From positions 1 through 5,986 of the forward strand of contig BBBL01000106.1 of the NCBI GenBank assembly GCA_001311545.1: a stretch of DNA of 5,986 nt, read 5' to 3'. The notes under the pieces were generated by a model. The model worked only from the letters and a program-made list of their open reading frames with translations. It was not told the DNA's origin and ran no database searches. This DNA is from Thermus kawarayensis JCM 12314 (GTDB lineage Bacteria > Deinococcota > Deinococci > Deinococcales > Thermaceae). Positions 1 through 5,986 of the stretch are shown here, piece after piece. The translations under genes and the position numbers were made by a program. The first letter of the stretch is position 1, and the number at the start of each line of letters is the position of its first letter.

Positions 1-890
1 CCGACCGGGTGGTGGCCTTCCTCCGGGAACGGGACCCCTTGGTCTTCGGCACCGCCCGGCTCGCCGGGGTGGCCCCAAGCCTCTACATCCGGGAAAGCCG
101 CCACCTTAAGGCCCTCTACCGCCTGCGGGCCGAGGAGGTTCTCCTGGGCAAGGACTTCCCCGACGCTGTGGCCCTGGGAGGGTATCCCTTGGACGGCCAG
201 GCGTATTTCCCCGGGGAGACCCCCTACCTTCTGGGGACCCCGGCCCCTTACGGGGTACCTTTCCGCGCCCTGGTCCCCCGGGAGCTCGTGAACCTCCTGG
301 TGGTCTCCCAGGCGGCCGGGTTTGACAGCGTGGCCGCCTTCTCTGCCCGGGTGGTGCCCCTGCAGATGGCCCTGGGGGAGGCGGCAGGGGTGGCGGCGGC
401 CCTCCTGCGCAAAGCCCCCCAAGCGGGGCTGGAGAAGACGCCTTGGTCCGACTTCCACCAGCTCGCCAAGAGCCCAACGGGCCTTGGGGCCTTGCGTAAG
501 CGCCTCCTGGAGCGGGGGGCCCGGCTTTCCTCCCCGGAGAAGGGGCAGGTGGAGGCCGGGGCCAGGGGCTTCGGCCAAGCCGTGAGCCTCCTCAGGCGGG
601 GCCTGTTCGCCGCTCCTTACTACCTGAAGGGGCGCTTGGGGCTTTCCGAGCCCATGCTGCTGGGGGACTTCCTGGCGAACCTGGAGCATTACCACCGGGC
701 TAAGGGCCCGGAGGACCGCCTGCGGGTGGTGCTGAAGGCCCGGGAGCTTTACCGGGATGACCTGCAAAGACCCCTCCAGCGGGCGGTTCTCAACACCCTC
801 CTCCAGGCCTTGGGAGAGAAGGACTGGCCGGGAGAGGAGGTCCTGACCCGGGGGGAGGCGGCGGAGCTCCTTTACCGCCTTCTGCCATAA
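1..890 (+). CDS. FAD-dependent oxidoreductase, C-terminal part (5' end outside window)
   Basis: The reading frame is already open at the window edge (first whole codon at base 3), so the gene starts upstream; the GTG at 9 is internal. 295 codons are visible before TAA at 888-890. The protein matches the C-terminal half of the FAD_oxidored family. A conserved RESRHL segment is followed by LRAEEVLLGKDFPDAVALGG, then the YGVPFRALVP segment, a hydrophobic strand LVNLLVVSQAAG, and VVPLQMALGEAAGVAAALL, the FAD-contacting end typical of these flavoproteins. The N-terminal GxGxxG dinucleotide-binding motif is not in view. After the flavin domain comes a charged helical tail of about 150 residues that ends in LTRGEAAELLYRLLP, which resembles the close of an SLH repeat. 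The substrate cannot be inferred. The next gene begins nine bases after the stop, suggesting co-transcription. Family assignment is fairly secure; function is not. Confidence 0.85.
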   Translation, partial: DRVVAFLRERDPLVFGTARLAGVAPSLYIRESRHLKALYRLRAEEVLLGKDFPDAVALGGYPLDGQAYFPGETPYLLGTPAPYGVPFRALVPRELVNLLVVSQAAGFDSVAAFSARVVPLQMALGEAAGVAAALLRKAPQAGLEKTPWSDFHQLAKSPTGLGALRKRLLERGARLSSPEKGQVEAGARGFGQAVSLLRRGLFAAPYYLKGRLGLSEPMLLGDFLANLEHYHRAKGPEDRLRVVLKARELYRDDLQRPLQRAVLNTLLQALGEKDWPGEEVLTRGEAAELLYRLLP

Positions 891-899
891 TGGGCGAAG

Positions 900-1394
900 G
901 TGCTTGCGGTCCTGCTCCTGCCAAGCTTTTCCGAGCTGGAGGCGGCTTTGGCCCTGGAGGCCGCCCGGCGCCTGGAGATCCCCGCCTACACCGTGGCCAA
1001 GGGACGGAAGGGCACGGAGGGCCTGGCGGGCTCGGTGTGGACCCCCACCTACGCCTTTCCCGCGGCCCCGCCCCCCAGGGCCCTCCTCATCCCGGGGGCC
1101 AGGAGGCCTGAGCGGCCGGCCCAGGACCCCACCTGGCTCGCCTTTTTGGAAGAGGTTTGGGAGGGCCTCGAGGCCGTCTTTTTGGGCTACAACGCCCACC
1201 TTTTCCTGGCCGAGGCGGGAAGGCTTCCCAAGGAGGTGGCGGCCCCGGGGGAGGTGGCGGAGGCCCTTCGGGTCCGGGGCCACCGAGTGGTGCCTGGGGG
1301 CTTCCACCGGGAGGGGAAGGTCTACGCCACCCAGGGCGGCCTTGCCCTGCTTCCGGCCCTCTCGGACTGGGTCGGCAAAGCGATTGAGCTTTGA
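900..1394 (+). CDS. DJ-1/PfpI-like protein without the catalytic cysteine
   Basis: This 164-residue protein starts at GTG 900, the only start codon between the in-frame TAA of the previous gene and the first beta strand; no good Shine-Dalgarno sequence is visible, so translation may be coupled to the upstream gene. The order of elements fits the DJ-1/PfpI (class I glutamine-amidotransferase-like) fold: strand LAVLLLPSF at 2-10 with acidic residues E12 and E14, a strand ending LLIPGA at 62-67, a nucleophile-elbow region VFLGYNAHLFLAEAG at 93-107, and the late VYATQGG at 141-147. In active members the elbow holds a cysteine (C-x-G-x-x-LA-x-AG). Here that place is occupied by Y97 or a neighbour, and the whole protein contains no cysteine. 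It is therefore probably not a cysteine protease, glyoxalase or amidase, and may be a structural or binding relative. The assignment is by eye. Confidence 0.65.
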   Translation: MLAVLLLPSFSELEAALALEAARRLEIPAYTVAKGRKGTEGLAGSVWTPTYAFPAAPPPRALLIPGARRPERPAQDPTWLAFLEEVWEGLEAVFLGYNAHLFLAEAGRLPKEVAAPGEVAEALRVRGHRVVPGGFHREGKVYATQGGLALLPALSDWVGKAIEL

Positions 1395-1413
1395 GTTTGT
1401 ACGGAAGTACACT
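1384..1413 (+). promoter_or_regulatory. Predicted promoter of the TetR gene (leaderless)
   Basis: A -35-like TTGAGC (1384-1389) and a -10-like TACACT (1408-1413) are separated by 18 bases. Six bases after the -10 box comes the A of the TetR ATG (1420), so transcription would begin at or beside the start codon and give a leaderless mRNA. The -35 box lies in the last codons of the preceding gene. A GGAAG at 1403-1407 is twelve bases from the ATG, rather far for a ribosome binding site. Confidence 0.55.
1398..1411. promoter_or_regulatory. Putative TetR operator, perfect inverted repeat
   Basis: TGTAC (1398-1402), spacer GGAA and GTACA (1407-1411) form a 14-bp site with exact two-fold symmetry in the arms. 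It covers the end of the promoter spacer and the first four bases of the -10 box, just ahead of the TetR ATG. The size, symmetry and place fit autorepression by the adjacent TetR protein, which is inferred, not shown. Confidence 0.55.
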
Positions 1414-1419
1414 TACCCC

Positions 1420-2034
1420 ATGGGCGTCAGGGAGTACCAGAAAAAGCGCCGTCGCGACCGGATCTTCCAGGCGGCTATGAACCTTTTCCGCCAGCGCGGC
1501 TTCCAGGCCACCACGGCCACGGACATCGCCAAGGCCGCCCACGTTTCCCGGGGGACCTTCTTCAACTACTACCCCTACAAGGAGGCGGTCCTTCTGGAGT
1601 ACGGGAGCCTGCTCCTTTCCCGCCTCAAGGAGGAGGTCAAGAGGCGGCTGGCCCAGGGGATGGACCCCCTGGCCATCCTCCGCTTCCTTCTCCAGGAGGT
1701 GGCCAAGGCCACCGAGGAGGAAAAAGACCTCCTCCTTCCCCTCCTTTACGAGCTCTTAAACCCCGACCCCGTCCGGGCCAGGGCCGCCTTTGAAGCCCTT
1801 CCCCTGGGGGACCTCATCGCCGAGGTCCTCAGGCCCTTGCGGGAGAAGGGAGCGGTGCGCCAGGACCTTTCCCTGGAGCGCATGGGCCGCACCCTGGCCG
1901 ACCTCTACTTCCTCGCCGCCCTGCGCTGGGCCGCCTACACCCCCCACCGAAGCCTTTCCGAGGAGCTGGAGAAGTCCCTTGCCCTGGCCTTGGAGGGGAT
2001 CCTCGCCCGGAGCCCCAAGGGGGCCAGGACCTAA
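1420..2034 (+). CDS. TetR-family transcriptional repressor
   Basis: This 204-residue protein has the usual TetR length and layout. The basic N-terminus (KKRRRDRIFQAAMNLFRQRG, 8-27) leads into the helix-turn-helix TATDIAKAAHVSRGTFFNYY at 32-51, followed by the typical KEAVL at 54-58. The rest (about 60-196) is an all-helical ligand-binding and dimerisation domain with no recognisable ligand signature. The frame is open far upstream to 904, but the family homology starts exactly at ATG 1420 and the upstream part is a shadow of the DJ-1-like gene. The gene has its own predicted leaderless promoter and an overlapping inverted repeat, so autoregulation is likely. T. thermophilus has several characterised TetR regulators of lipid and phenylacetate metabolism (FadR, PfmR, PaaR); I cannot tell whether this is an orthologue of one of them. 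Possible targets include the two genes upstream, but the operator lies after them. Confidence 0.9.
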   Translation: MGVREYQKKRRRDRIFQAAMNLFRQRGFQATTATDIAKAAHVSRGTFFNYYPYKEAVLLEYGSLLLSRLKEEVKRRLAQGMDPLAILRFLLQEVAKATEEEKDLLLPLLYELLNPDPVRARAAFEALPLGDLIAEVLRPLREKGAVRQDLSLERMGRTLADLYFLAALRWAAYTPHRSLSEELEKSLALALEGILARSPKGART

Positions 2035-2049
2035 AGCCTGCCTAAGGGC

Positions 2050-2077
2050 CCCCATGCTGGCCCAAGCCAGCATGGGG
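2050..2077. terminator. Bidirectional hairpin between convergent genes
   Basis: CCCCATGCTGGC (2050-2061), loop CCAA, and GCCAGCATGGGG (2066-2077) make a perfect 12-bp stem. It starts 16 bases after the TetR stop and, on the other strand, 6 bases after the uvrA stop, so it could end both transcripts. Neither side has a run of T, so it is not a textbook intrinsic terminator. A wider 7-bp inverted repeat, CTAAGGG (2042-2048) with CCCTTAG (2097-2103), flanks it and may lengthen the structure. Confidence 0.7.
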
Positions 2078-2420
2078 TGGTATCAGTCCGCCGCCACCCT
2101 TAGCCTCTCGGCGATCTCGGGGATCTTGGCAAGGAAGGCTCCCGTGGGGCTTCCCGAAAGGGCCACTTCCTCCGGGGTCCCCTCGGCCACGATCTCCCCG
2201 CCCCGGTCTCCCCCCTCGGCCCCAGGTCTATCACCCAGTCCGCGGTCTTCACCACGTCCAGGTTGTGCTCAATGACCACCACGGTGTTCCCCGCCTCCAC
2301 CAGGCGGTGGAGCACGGAGAGGAGCTTGGCCACGTCGTCAAAGTGGAGGCCGGTGGTGGGCTCGTCCAGGATGTAGAGGGTGCGGCCCGTGGACTTGCGG
2401 CCGAGCTCCGTGGCCAGCTT

Positions 2421-2450
2421 GATCCGCTGCGCCTCGCCCCCCGAGAGGGT
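2421..2450 (-). repeat. 30-bp internal repeat of uvrA, C-terminal copy
   Basis: This stretch encodes the second [10 protein letters not shown] signature and matches 3441-3470 at 29 of 30 bases (one C/G difference), with a further TGGCCAG match three bases before it. The copies are exactly 1,020 bp apart in the same orientation. The likeness follows from the internal duplication of ABC ATPase modules in UvrA plus strict codon choice. Confidence 0.7.
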
Positions 2451-3440
2451 GGGGGAGGGCTGGCCCAGGCGCATGTAGCCCAGGCCCACGTCCACCATGA
2501 GCTGGAGCTTGCGGGCGATGGTGGGGACGTTCTGGAAGAAATCCAGGGCTTCCTCGGCGGTCATGTCCAGGACGTCGGCGATGCTCTTGCCCCTGAGCTT
2601 TACCTCCAGGGTTTCCTTGTTGTACCGCTTGCCCTTGCACACCTCGCAGCACGTAGAGGTCGGGGAGGAAGAGCATCTCAATCTTCACCGTGCCGTCCCC
2701 GCCGCAGGCTCGCACCGCCCCCCCTTGACGTTGAAGGAGAAGCGGCCTGGGCCGTAGCCCCGCTTCCTGGCCTCGGGGGTCTTGGCGAAGAGGTCGCGGA
2801 TCTCGTCAAAGATGCCGGTGTAGGTGGCGGGGTTGGAGCGGGGGGTGCGGCCGATGGGGGACTGGTCAATCTCAATGACCTTGTCCAGGTGCTCCACCCC
2901 TTCCAGGCTCTCGTGGGCCCCCGGGGTGGCCTTGGCCCGCATGAGCCTTTGGGCCAAGGCGGCGTAGAGGACGTCGTGGATGAGGGTGCTCTTGCCGCTT
3001 CCCGAGGGGCCGGTGATGGCCACGAAGCGGCCCAAGGGGATCCTCAAGGTGACGTTTTTCAGGTTGTGCTCCCGGGCCCCCTTGAGCACGAGCCACTTGC
3101 CGTTGCCCTTGCGGCGCTCCTTGGGCACGGGGATTTTCTTGTCGCCCCGTAGGTAGGCGGCGGTGAGGCTCCGGGGGTTTTGCAGGATGGCCTCGAGGGG
3201 ACCCTCCGCCACCACCTCCCCCCCGTGGATCCCCGCCCCCGGGCCCATGTCCACGATCCAGTCCGCGGCCCGCATGGTCTCCTCGTCGTGCTCCACCACG
3301 ATGAGGGTATTCCCGAGGGCCTGGAGCCGCTTCAGGGTGGCGATGAGGCGCTGGTTGTCCCGGGGGTGGAGGCCGATGCTGGGCTCGTCCAGGACGTAGA
3401 GCACCCCGGTGAGGCCCGAGCCCACCTGGGTGGCCAGGCG

Positions 3441-3470
3441 GATCCGCTGCGCCTCGCCCCCGGAGAGGGT
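3441..3470 (-). repeat. 30-bp internal repeat of uvrA, N-terminal ATPase copy
   Basis: This is the partner of 2421-2450 and encodes the first [10 protein letters not shown] signature. It is part of the tandem ABC architecture of UvrA and not a mobile or regulatory repeat. Confidence 0.7.
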
Positions 3471-4942
3471 GTTGGCCGCCCGGTCCAGGGTGAGGTAGTC
3501 CAGCCCCACCCCCACCAGGAACCCCAGGCGTTCCACGATCTCCCGCAGGATGGGCCTTGCGATCTGGGCTTGGAAGGGGGGAAGCCTTTCCTCCAGGTTC
3601 TGGAAGAAGTCCAGGGCCTCCCGCACAGGAAGGGCCGAGACCTCGGCGATGTTCTTGCCCGCCACCCGCACCGAGAGCACCTCCTTCTTGTAGCGGGTCC
3701 CCCCGCACACCGGGCAGGGCTTCAGGGACATGAACCCCTCCAGGGCCTCCCTTACCCCCTCGGAGTCCGCCTCCTGGTAGCGCTTTTCCAGCCAGGGGAT
3801 GACCCCTTCGTAGTGGACCTCCACCCGGAAGGTCTCCTTGCCCCCCCGGCGGAAGACCACCTCAAAGGGCTCCGGAAGCCCGTAGAGCACGGCCTTTTGG
3901 GCGGTTTCGGGAAGCTCCTTGAAGGGGGTCTTGAGGTCAAAGCCAGGTGCTCGGCCAAGGCCCTCAGCCGGTCCCACAGGTAGCTCCGCCCCGTGTCCCG
4001 CCCCCGGGACCAGGGGAGGATGGCCCCCTCGGCCAGGGAGAGCTCGGGGTTGATCACCAGGGCGGGGTCAAACTCCTGCTTGTAGCCCAGGCCCGAGCAG
4101 GCGGGGCAGGCCCCGTAGGGGGCGTTGAAGGAGAAGATGCGGGGCTCCAGCTCCTCCAGGACCGAACCGTGCTCCGGGCAGGCGAACTTCTCGGAGAAAA
4201 GCTCCTCCTCCCCGGTGTCCGGGAAGAGGACCCGCAAAAGGCCTTCCCCCCGGAGGAGGGCGAGCTCCACCGCCTCGGCGATGCGGGGGCGCTCCTCCTC
4301 TCTAAGGACCACCCGGTCAATCACCAGGTCTATGTCGTGCTTCTCGTACTTCTCCAGGTTCAGGCCCTGGGCCTCCTCCAGGAGGTAGATGACCCCGTCC
4401 ACCCGCACCCTGGCGTAGCCCTCCTTGATGAGCTGCTGGAAGAGCTTCTTGTACTCCCCCTTCCTCCCCCGCACCAGGGGGGCCATGAGGATGGCCCGGG
4501 TGCCGGGGGGGCGCTTGAGGAGCGGTCGGTGATCTCGCTCGCCGACTGCTTCTCAATGGGGCGGCCGCACTCGGGGCAGTAGGCCTGGCCCACGCGGGCG
4601 AAGAGGAGGCGGAGGTAGTCGTGGATCTCCGTGACCGTGCCCACGGTGGAGCGGGGGTTGTGGCTCGTGGTCTTCTGGTCAATGGAGATGGCGGGGGAAA
4701 GCCCTTCAATGCTCTCCACCTCGGGCTTGTCCATCACCCCCAGAAACTGCCGGGCGTAGCTGGAGAGGCTTTCCACGTAGCGCCTTTGCCCCTCGGCGTA
4801 GAGGGTGTCAAAGGCCAGGGTGCTCTTCCCCGAGCCCGAGACCCCGGTGATGACGATGAACTTGCCCCGGGGGAGCTCCAGGCTGATGTTCTTGAGGTTG
4901 TGCTCCCTCGCGCCCCGGATGAGGATGCGGTCCATCCGTGGA

Positions 4943-4948
4943 AGTATA
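4943..4948 (-). promoter_or_regulatory. Predicted -10 box of uvrA (leaderless)
   Basis: On the minus strand TATACT (4948 to 4943) matches five of six bases of TATAAT and ends seven bases before the uvrA ATG at 4935, so the transcript would start at or next to the start codon. No good -35 box is seen at 16-18 bases upstream (TACTCC at best). A GGAGGAG further upstream is about 19 bases from the ATG, too far to act as a ribosome binding site. This supports 4935 as the start. Confidence 0.55.
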
Positions 4949-5040
4949 CCACTCCTCCGGGGAAGGGAGTAGGGCCTAGGCGCAGGCGGGGATACCGCCC
5001 CGTGCCGGCTTGCTTCGGCGTGGGGACCCGGAAAACCCCC

Positions 5041-5061
5041 CCAAGGGCTTCCCCTCCTTGG
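5041..5061. promoter_or_regulatory. Possible operator, inverted repeat CCAAGG/CCTTGG
   Basis: CCAAGG (5041-5046) and CCTTGG (5056-5061) are perfect 6-bp arms around nine bases. The right arm overlaps the weak -35-like TTGGTT of the SIS gene. The spot would suit a repressor sensing amino-sugars, but the sequence alone does not prove a binding site. Confidence 0.25.
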
Positions 5062-5088
5062 TTTGGGGGAAGGGCGCACTTTTATCAT
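5058..5088 (+). promoter_or_regulatory. Predicted promoter of the SIS gene (leaderless)
   Basis: TATCAT (5083-5088) matches the -10 consensus at five of six bases and is followed by six bases and then the ATG at 5095, which gives a leaderless start. The only -35-like element is TTGGTT (5058-5063) with a long 19-base spacer, so the -35 call is weak. The GGAG at 5089-5092 is only two bases from the ATG, too close for a ribosome binding site. Confidence 0.55.
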
Positions 5089-5094
5089 GGAGTC

Positions 5095-5986
5095 ATGCCC
5101 TCCTGGACCTTGCGGGAAGCTGAGGAGGCCCCCATGGTGGTGGAGCGCCTCCTTCGGGAGAACGAGCCCGAGGTGCGAAGCCTCGCCCGGTTTCTCCGGC
5201 GGAAGGCCCCCGCCTTGGTCCTCACCGCCGCCCGGGGAAGCTCGGACCACGCCGCTCTCTTCGCCAAGTACCTCCTCGAGGCCCGCCTCCTCTGGCCCGT
5301 CCTCTCCCTGGCCCCCTCCGTCCTCACCCTCTACGGGGCGAGGCCAAGGGTCCCCCACCCGGCCCTGCTTCTGGCCTTCAGCCAAAGCGGGGAAAGCCCC
5401 GACGTGGTGGAGGCGGTGCGGGCCTACCGGGGGCTTGGGGTCCTCACCGTGGCCTTGGTGAACCGGACGGAAAGCCCCTTGGCCCAGGCGGCGGAGGTGG
5501 TCCTCCCCCTCCACGCCGGGGAGGAGCGGGCGGTGGCAGCCACCAAGAGCCTTCTCGCCATGCTGGCGGCCACGGCCCAGCTTCTCGCCCACCTCCTGGA
5601 GGAACCCCGCCTAAAGGAGGCCCTTCCCGCCCTGCCGGAGGCCTTGGCGAAGGCCTTGGCGGTGGAGGGGAGCTTGGAGTATTTGGAGGAGGCGGAGAAC
5701 CTCTTCACCCTGGGGCGGGGCTTTGCGTATCCGGTGGCCCTCGAGGCCGCCCTCAAGCTCAAGGAGGTGGCGGGCCTCCACGCCGAGGGCTTTTCCGCCG
5801 CCGAGTTCCTCCACGGGCCGCAGGCCCTCTTGGAGCCGGGCTTTCCCGTGCTGGCCTTGGTCCAGCGAGACGAGGCCCTGGAGGGGGTCCTGGCCACCTT
5901 GGAGGGCCTAAAGGCCAAGGGGGCCCATCTTTTGGTCCTTTCCCCCGAGCCCGAGGCCCTGGCCCTGGCCCACACCCCCTTGCGCC
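5095..5986 (+). CDS. SIS-domain sugar-phosphate isomerase/deaminase, NagB-II/AgaS type (3' end outside window)
   Basis: The frame is open from ATG 5095 to the window end, giving 297 residues of a family usually about 320-350 long. It has two SIS domains, as in the isomerase half of GlmS. SIS 1 carries ARGSSDHA (46-53), [10 protein letters not shown] (96-105) and the ATKS turn (149-152), which bind sugar phosphate. SIS 2 carries LGRGF (206-210), [15 protein letters not shown] (219-233) and [10 protein letters not shown] (237-246). E224 and H240 line up, with the same spacing of 16, with E. coli GlmS E488 and H504, used in sugar isomerisation and ring opening. The catalytic C-terminal lysine, if present, is beyond the window. 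There is no glutaminase domain, so it cannot make glucosamine-6-phosphate from glutamine. Ammonia-releasing glucosamine-6-phosphate deaminase (NagB-II) is the best guess, with AgaS-like use of another amino-sugar phosphate as the alternative. It is divergent from uvrA with no obvious link. Confidence 0.85.
   Translation, partial: MPSWTLREAEEAPMVVERLLRENEPEVRSLARFLRRKAPALVLTAARGSSDHAALFAKYLLEARLLWPVLSLAPSVLTLYGARPRVPHPALLLAFSQSGESPDVVEAVRAYRGLGVLTVALVNRTESPLAQAAEVVLPLHAGEERAVAATKSLLAMLAATAQLLAHLLEEPRLKEALPALPEALAKALAVEGSLEYLEEAENLFTLGRGFAYPVALEAALKLKEVAGLHAEGFSAAEFLHGPQALLEPGFPVLALVQRDEALEGVLATLEGLKAKGAHLLVLSPEPEALALAHTPLR

Larger units (their letters stand above)
2083..4935 (-). pseudogene. 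uvrA: Excinuclease ABC subunit A, broken by five frameshifts
   Basis: UvrA is the damage-recognition ATPase of UvrABC nucleotide excision repair. Joining three frames recovers the whole protein, about 952 residues after adding back six missing bases, from ATG 4935-4933 to TGA 2085-2083. Visible in order: Walker [10 protein letters not shown] (31-39), CPEH/CPAC zinc site (about 251-277), LSGGEAQRI signature and LDEPSIGLHP (about 485-520), second Walker A GPSGSGKST (about 640), CEAC/CEVC zinc finger (about 741-766), second LSGGEAQRI and LDEPTTGLH (about 829-860), and a C-terminus ending RLRVAAD. The frame breaks near 4523 (-1), 3943 (-1), 2709 (-1), 2649 (-2) and 2217 (-1); the third and fourth together restore the frame. 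As read, translation from the true ATG stops at 4360 after about 191 residues. No nonsense codon interrupts the restored frame. Base-calling error or recent decay are both possible. Confidence 0.93.
4936..5094. other. Divergent intergenic region between uvrA and the SIS gene
   Basis: These 159 bases hold both start regions and no credible gene. Besides the two -10 boxes there is an 8-bp palindrome GCCTAGGC (4974-4981), a small hairpin GGCGG/CCGCC (4985-4989 with 4995-4999), a short GCCG/CGGC pair (5004-5007 with 5016-5019), an eight-C run (5035-5042), and CCAAGG/CCTTGG near the SIS promoter. In DNA this GC-rich, short inverted repeats arise often by chance, so none is assigned a role. Confidence 0.6.

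Noticed and set aside
890..1111. Small open frame whose ATG overlaps the TAA of the first gene (TAATG)
   Set aside because: The overlap looks like a coupled start, but the product is Gly/Pro-rich without family features, while the frame from GTG 900 gives a coherent DJ-1-like fold pattern.
904..1419. N-terminal extension of the TetR gene in the open frame from 904
   Set aside because: The extension is Pro/Arg/Gly-rich shadow sequence of the DJ-1-like gene, and TetR homology and the predicted promoter both point to ATG 1420.
2265..3152. Long plus-strand open frame of 295 codons opposite uvrA, with others at 3180-3983 and 3947-4582
   Set aside because: These are antisense shadows of a GC-rich gene: the uvrA strand has clear family motifs throughout, and the plus-strand products are Gly/Val/His-rich with no recognisable domain.
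4940..4949. GGAAGTATAC at the uvrA promoter resembles GGAAGTACAC at the TetR operator (1403-1412), hinting at shared control
   Set aside because: Nine of ten bases match, but the uvrA site lacks the TGTAC left arm, lies in the opposite orientation relative to its gene, and is partly dictated by the -10 box. Chance is an adequate explanation.
4360..5592. A 410-codon minus-strand open frame that would extend UvrA upstream across the SIS gene
   Set aside because: UvrA homology begins at [13 protein letters not shown] (4935); the upstream part is antisense to the well-supported SIS gene and its promoter region. The downstream end is out of frame after the lesion near 4523.
1..5986. A search for CRISPR arrays, tRNA or rRNA genes, insertion sequences, prophage or defence-type genes
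   Set aside because: No regular repeats, cloverleaf-like elements, transposase or phage motifs were seen. The window is explained by ordinary genes, and composition looks even throughout.

Overview
The window looks like chromosomal DNA from a Thermus-type bacterium (phylum Deinococcota). The base composition is very GC-rich, third codon positions are almost always G or C, intergenic gaps are short, and three gene starts carry a -10 box six or seven bases before the ATG, the layout of leaderless mRNAs common in this group. The genus is inferred from composition and protein character, not from a search.

Layout: (1) 1-890, plus strand, is the C-terminal part of an FAD-dependent oxidoreductase whose Rossmann half lies outside the window. 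(2) 900-1394, plus, is a small DJ-1/PfpI-like protein with no cysteine. (3) 1420-2034, plus, is a TetR-family repressor with its own promoter and an overlapping perfect inverted repeat that is probably its operator. (4) 2050-2077 is a 12-bp perfect hairpin between convergent genes, probably a two-way terminator. (5) 2083-4935, minus, is a full-length uvrA (nucleotide excision repair ATPase) whose reading frame is broken at five places, each a loss of one or two bases within a short G or C run. (6) 4936-5094 is a divergent promoter region. (7) 5095-5986, plus, is the start of a two-SIS-domain sugar-phosphate isomerase/deaminase of the NagB-II/AgaS type, cut by the window end.

The plus-strand genes 1-3 are packed tightly, but the repressor seems to have its own promoter. 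uvrA and the SIS gene are divergently transcribed from a 159-bp region. Functionally this is ordinary housekeeping and metabolic sequence, and I see no sign of a new multi-gene system. The points most worth checking are the multiply frameshifted uvrA (a real pseudogene or base-calling errors), the repressor's operator-promoter overlap, and the cysteine-less DJ-1-like protein.
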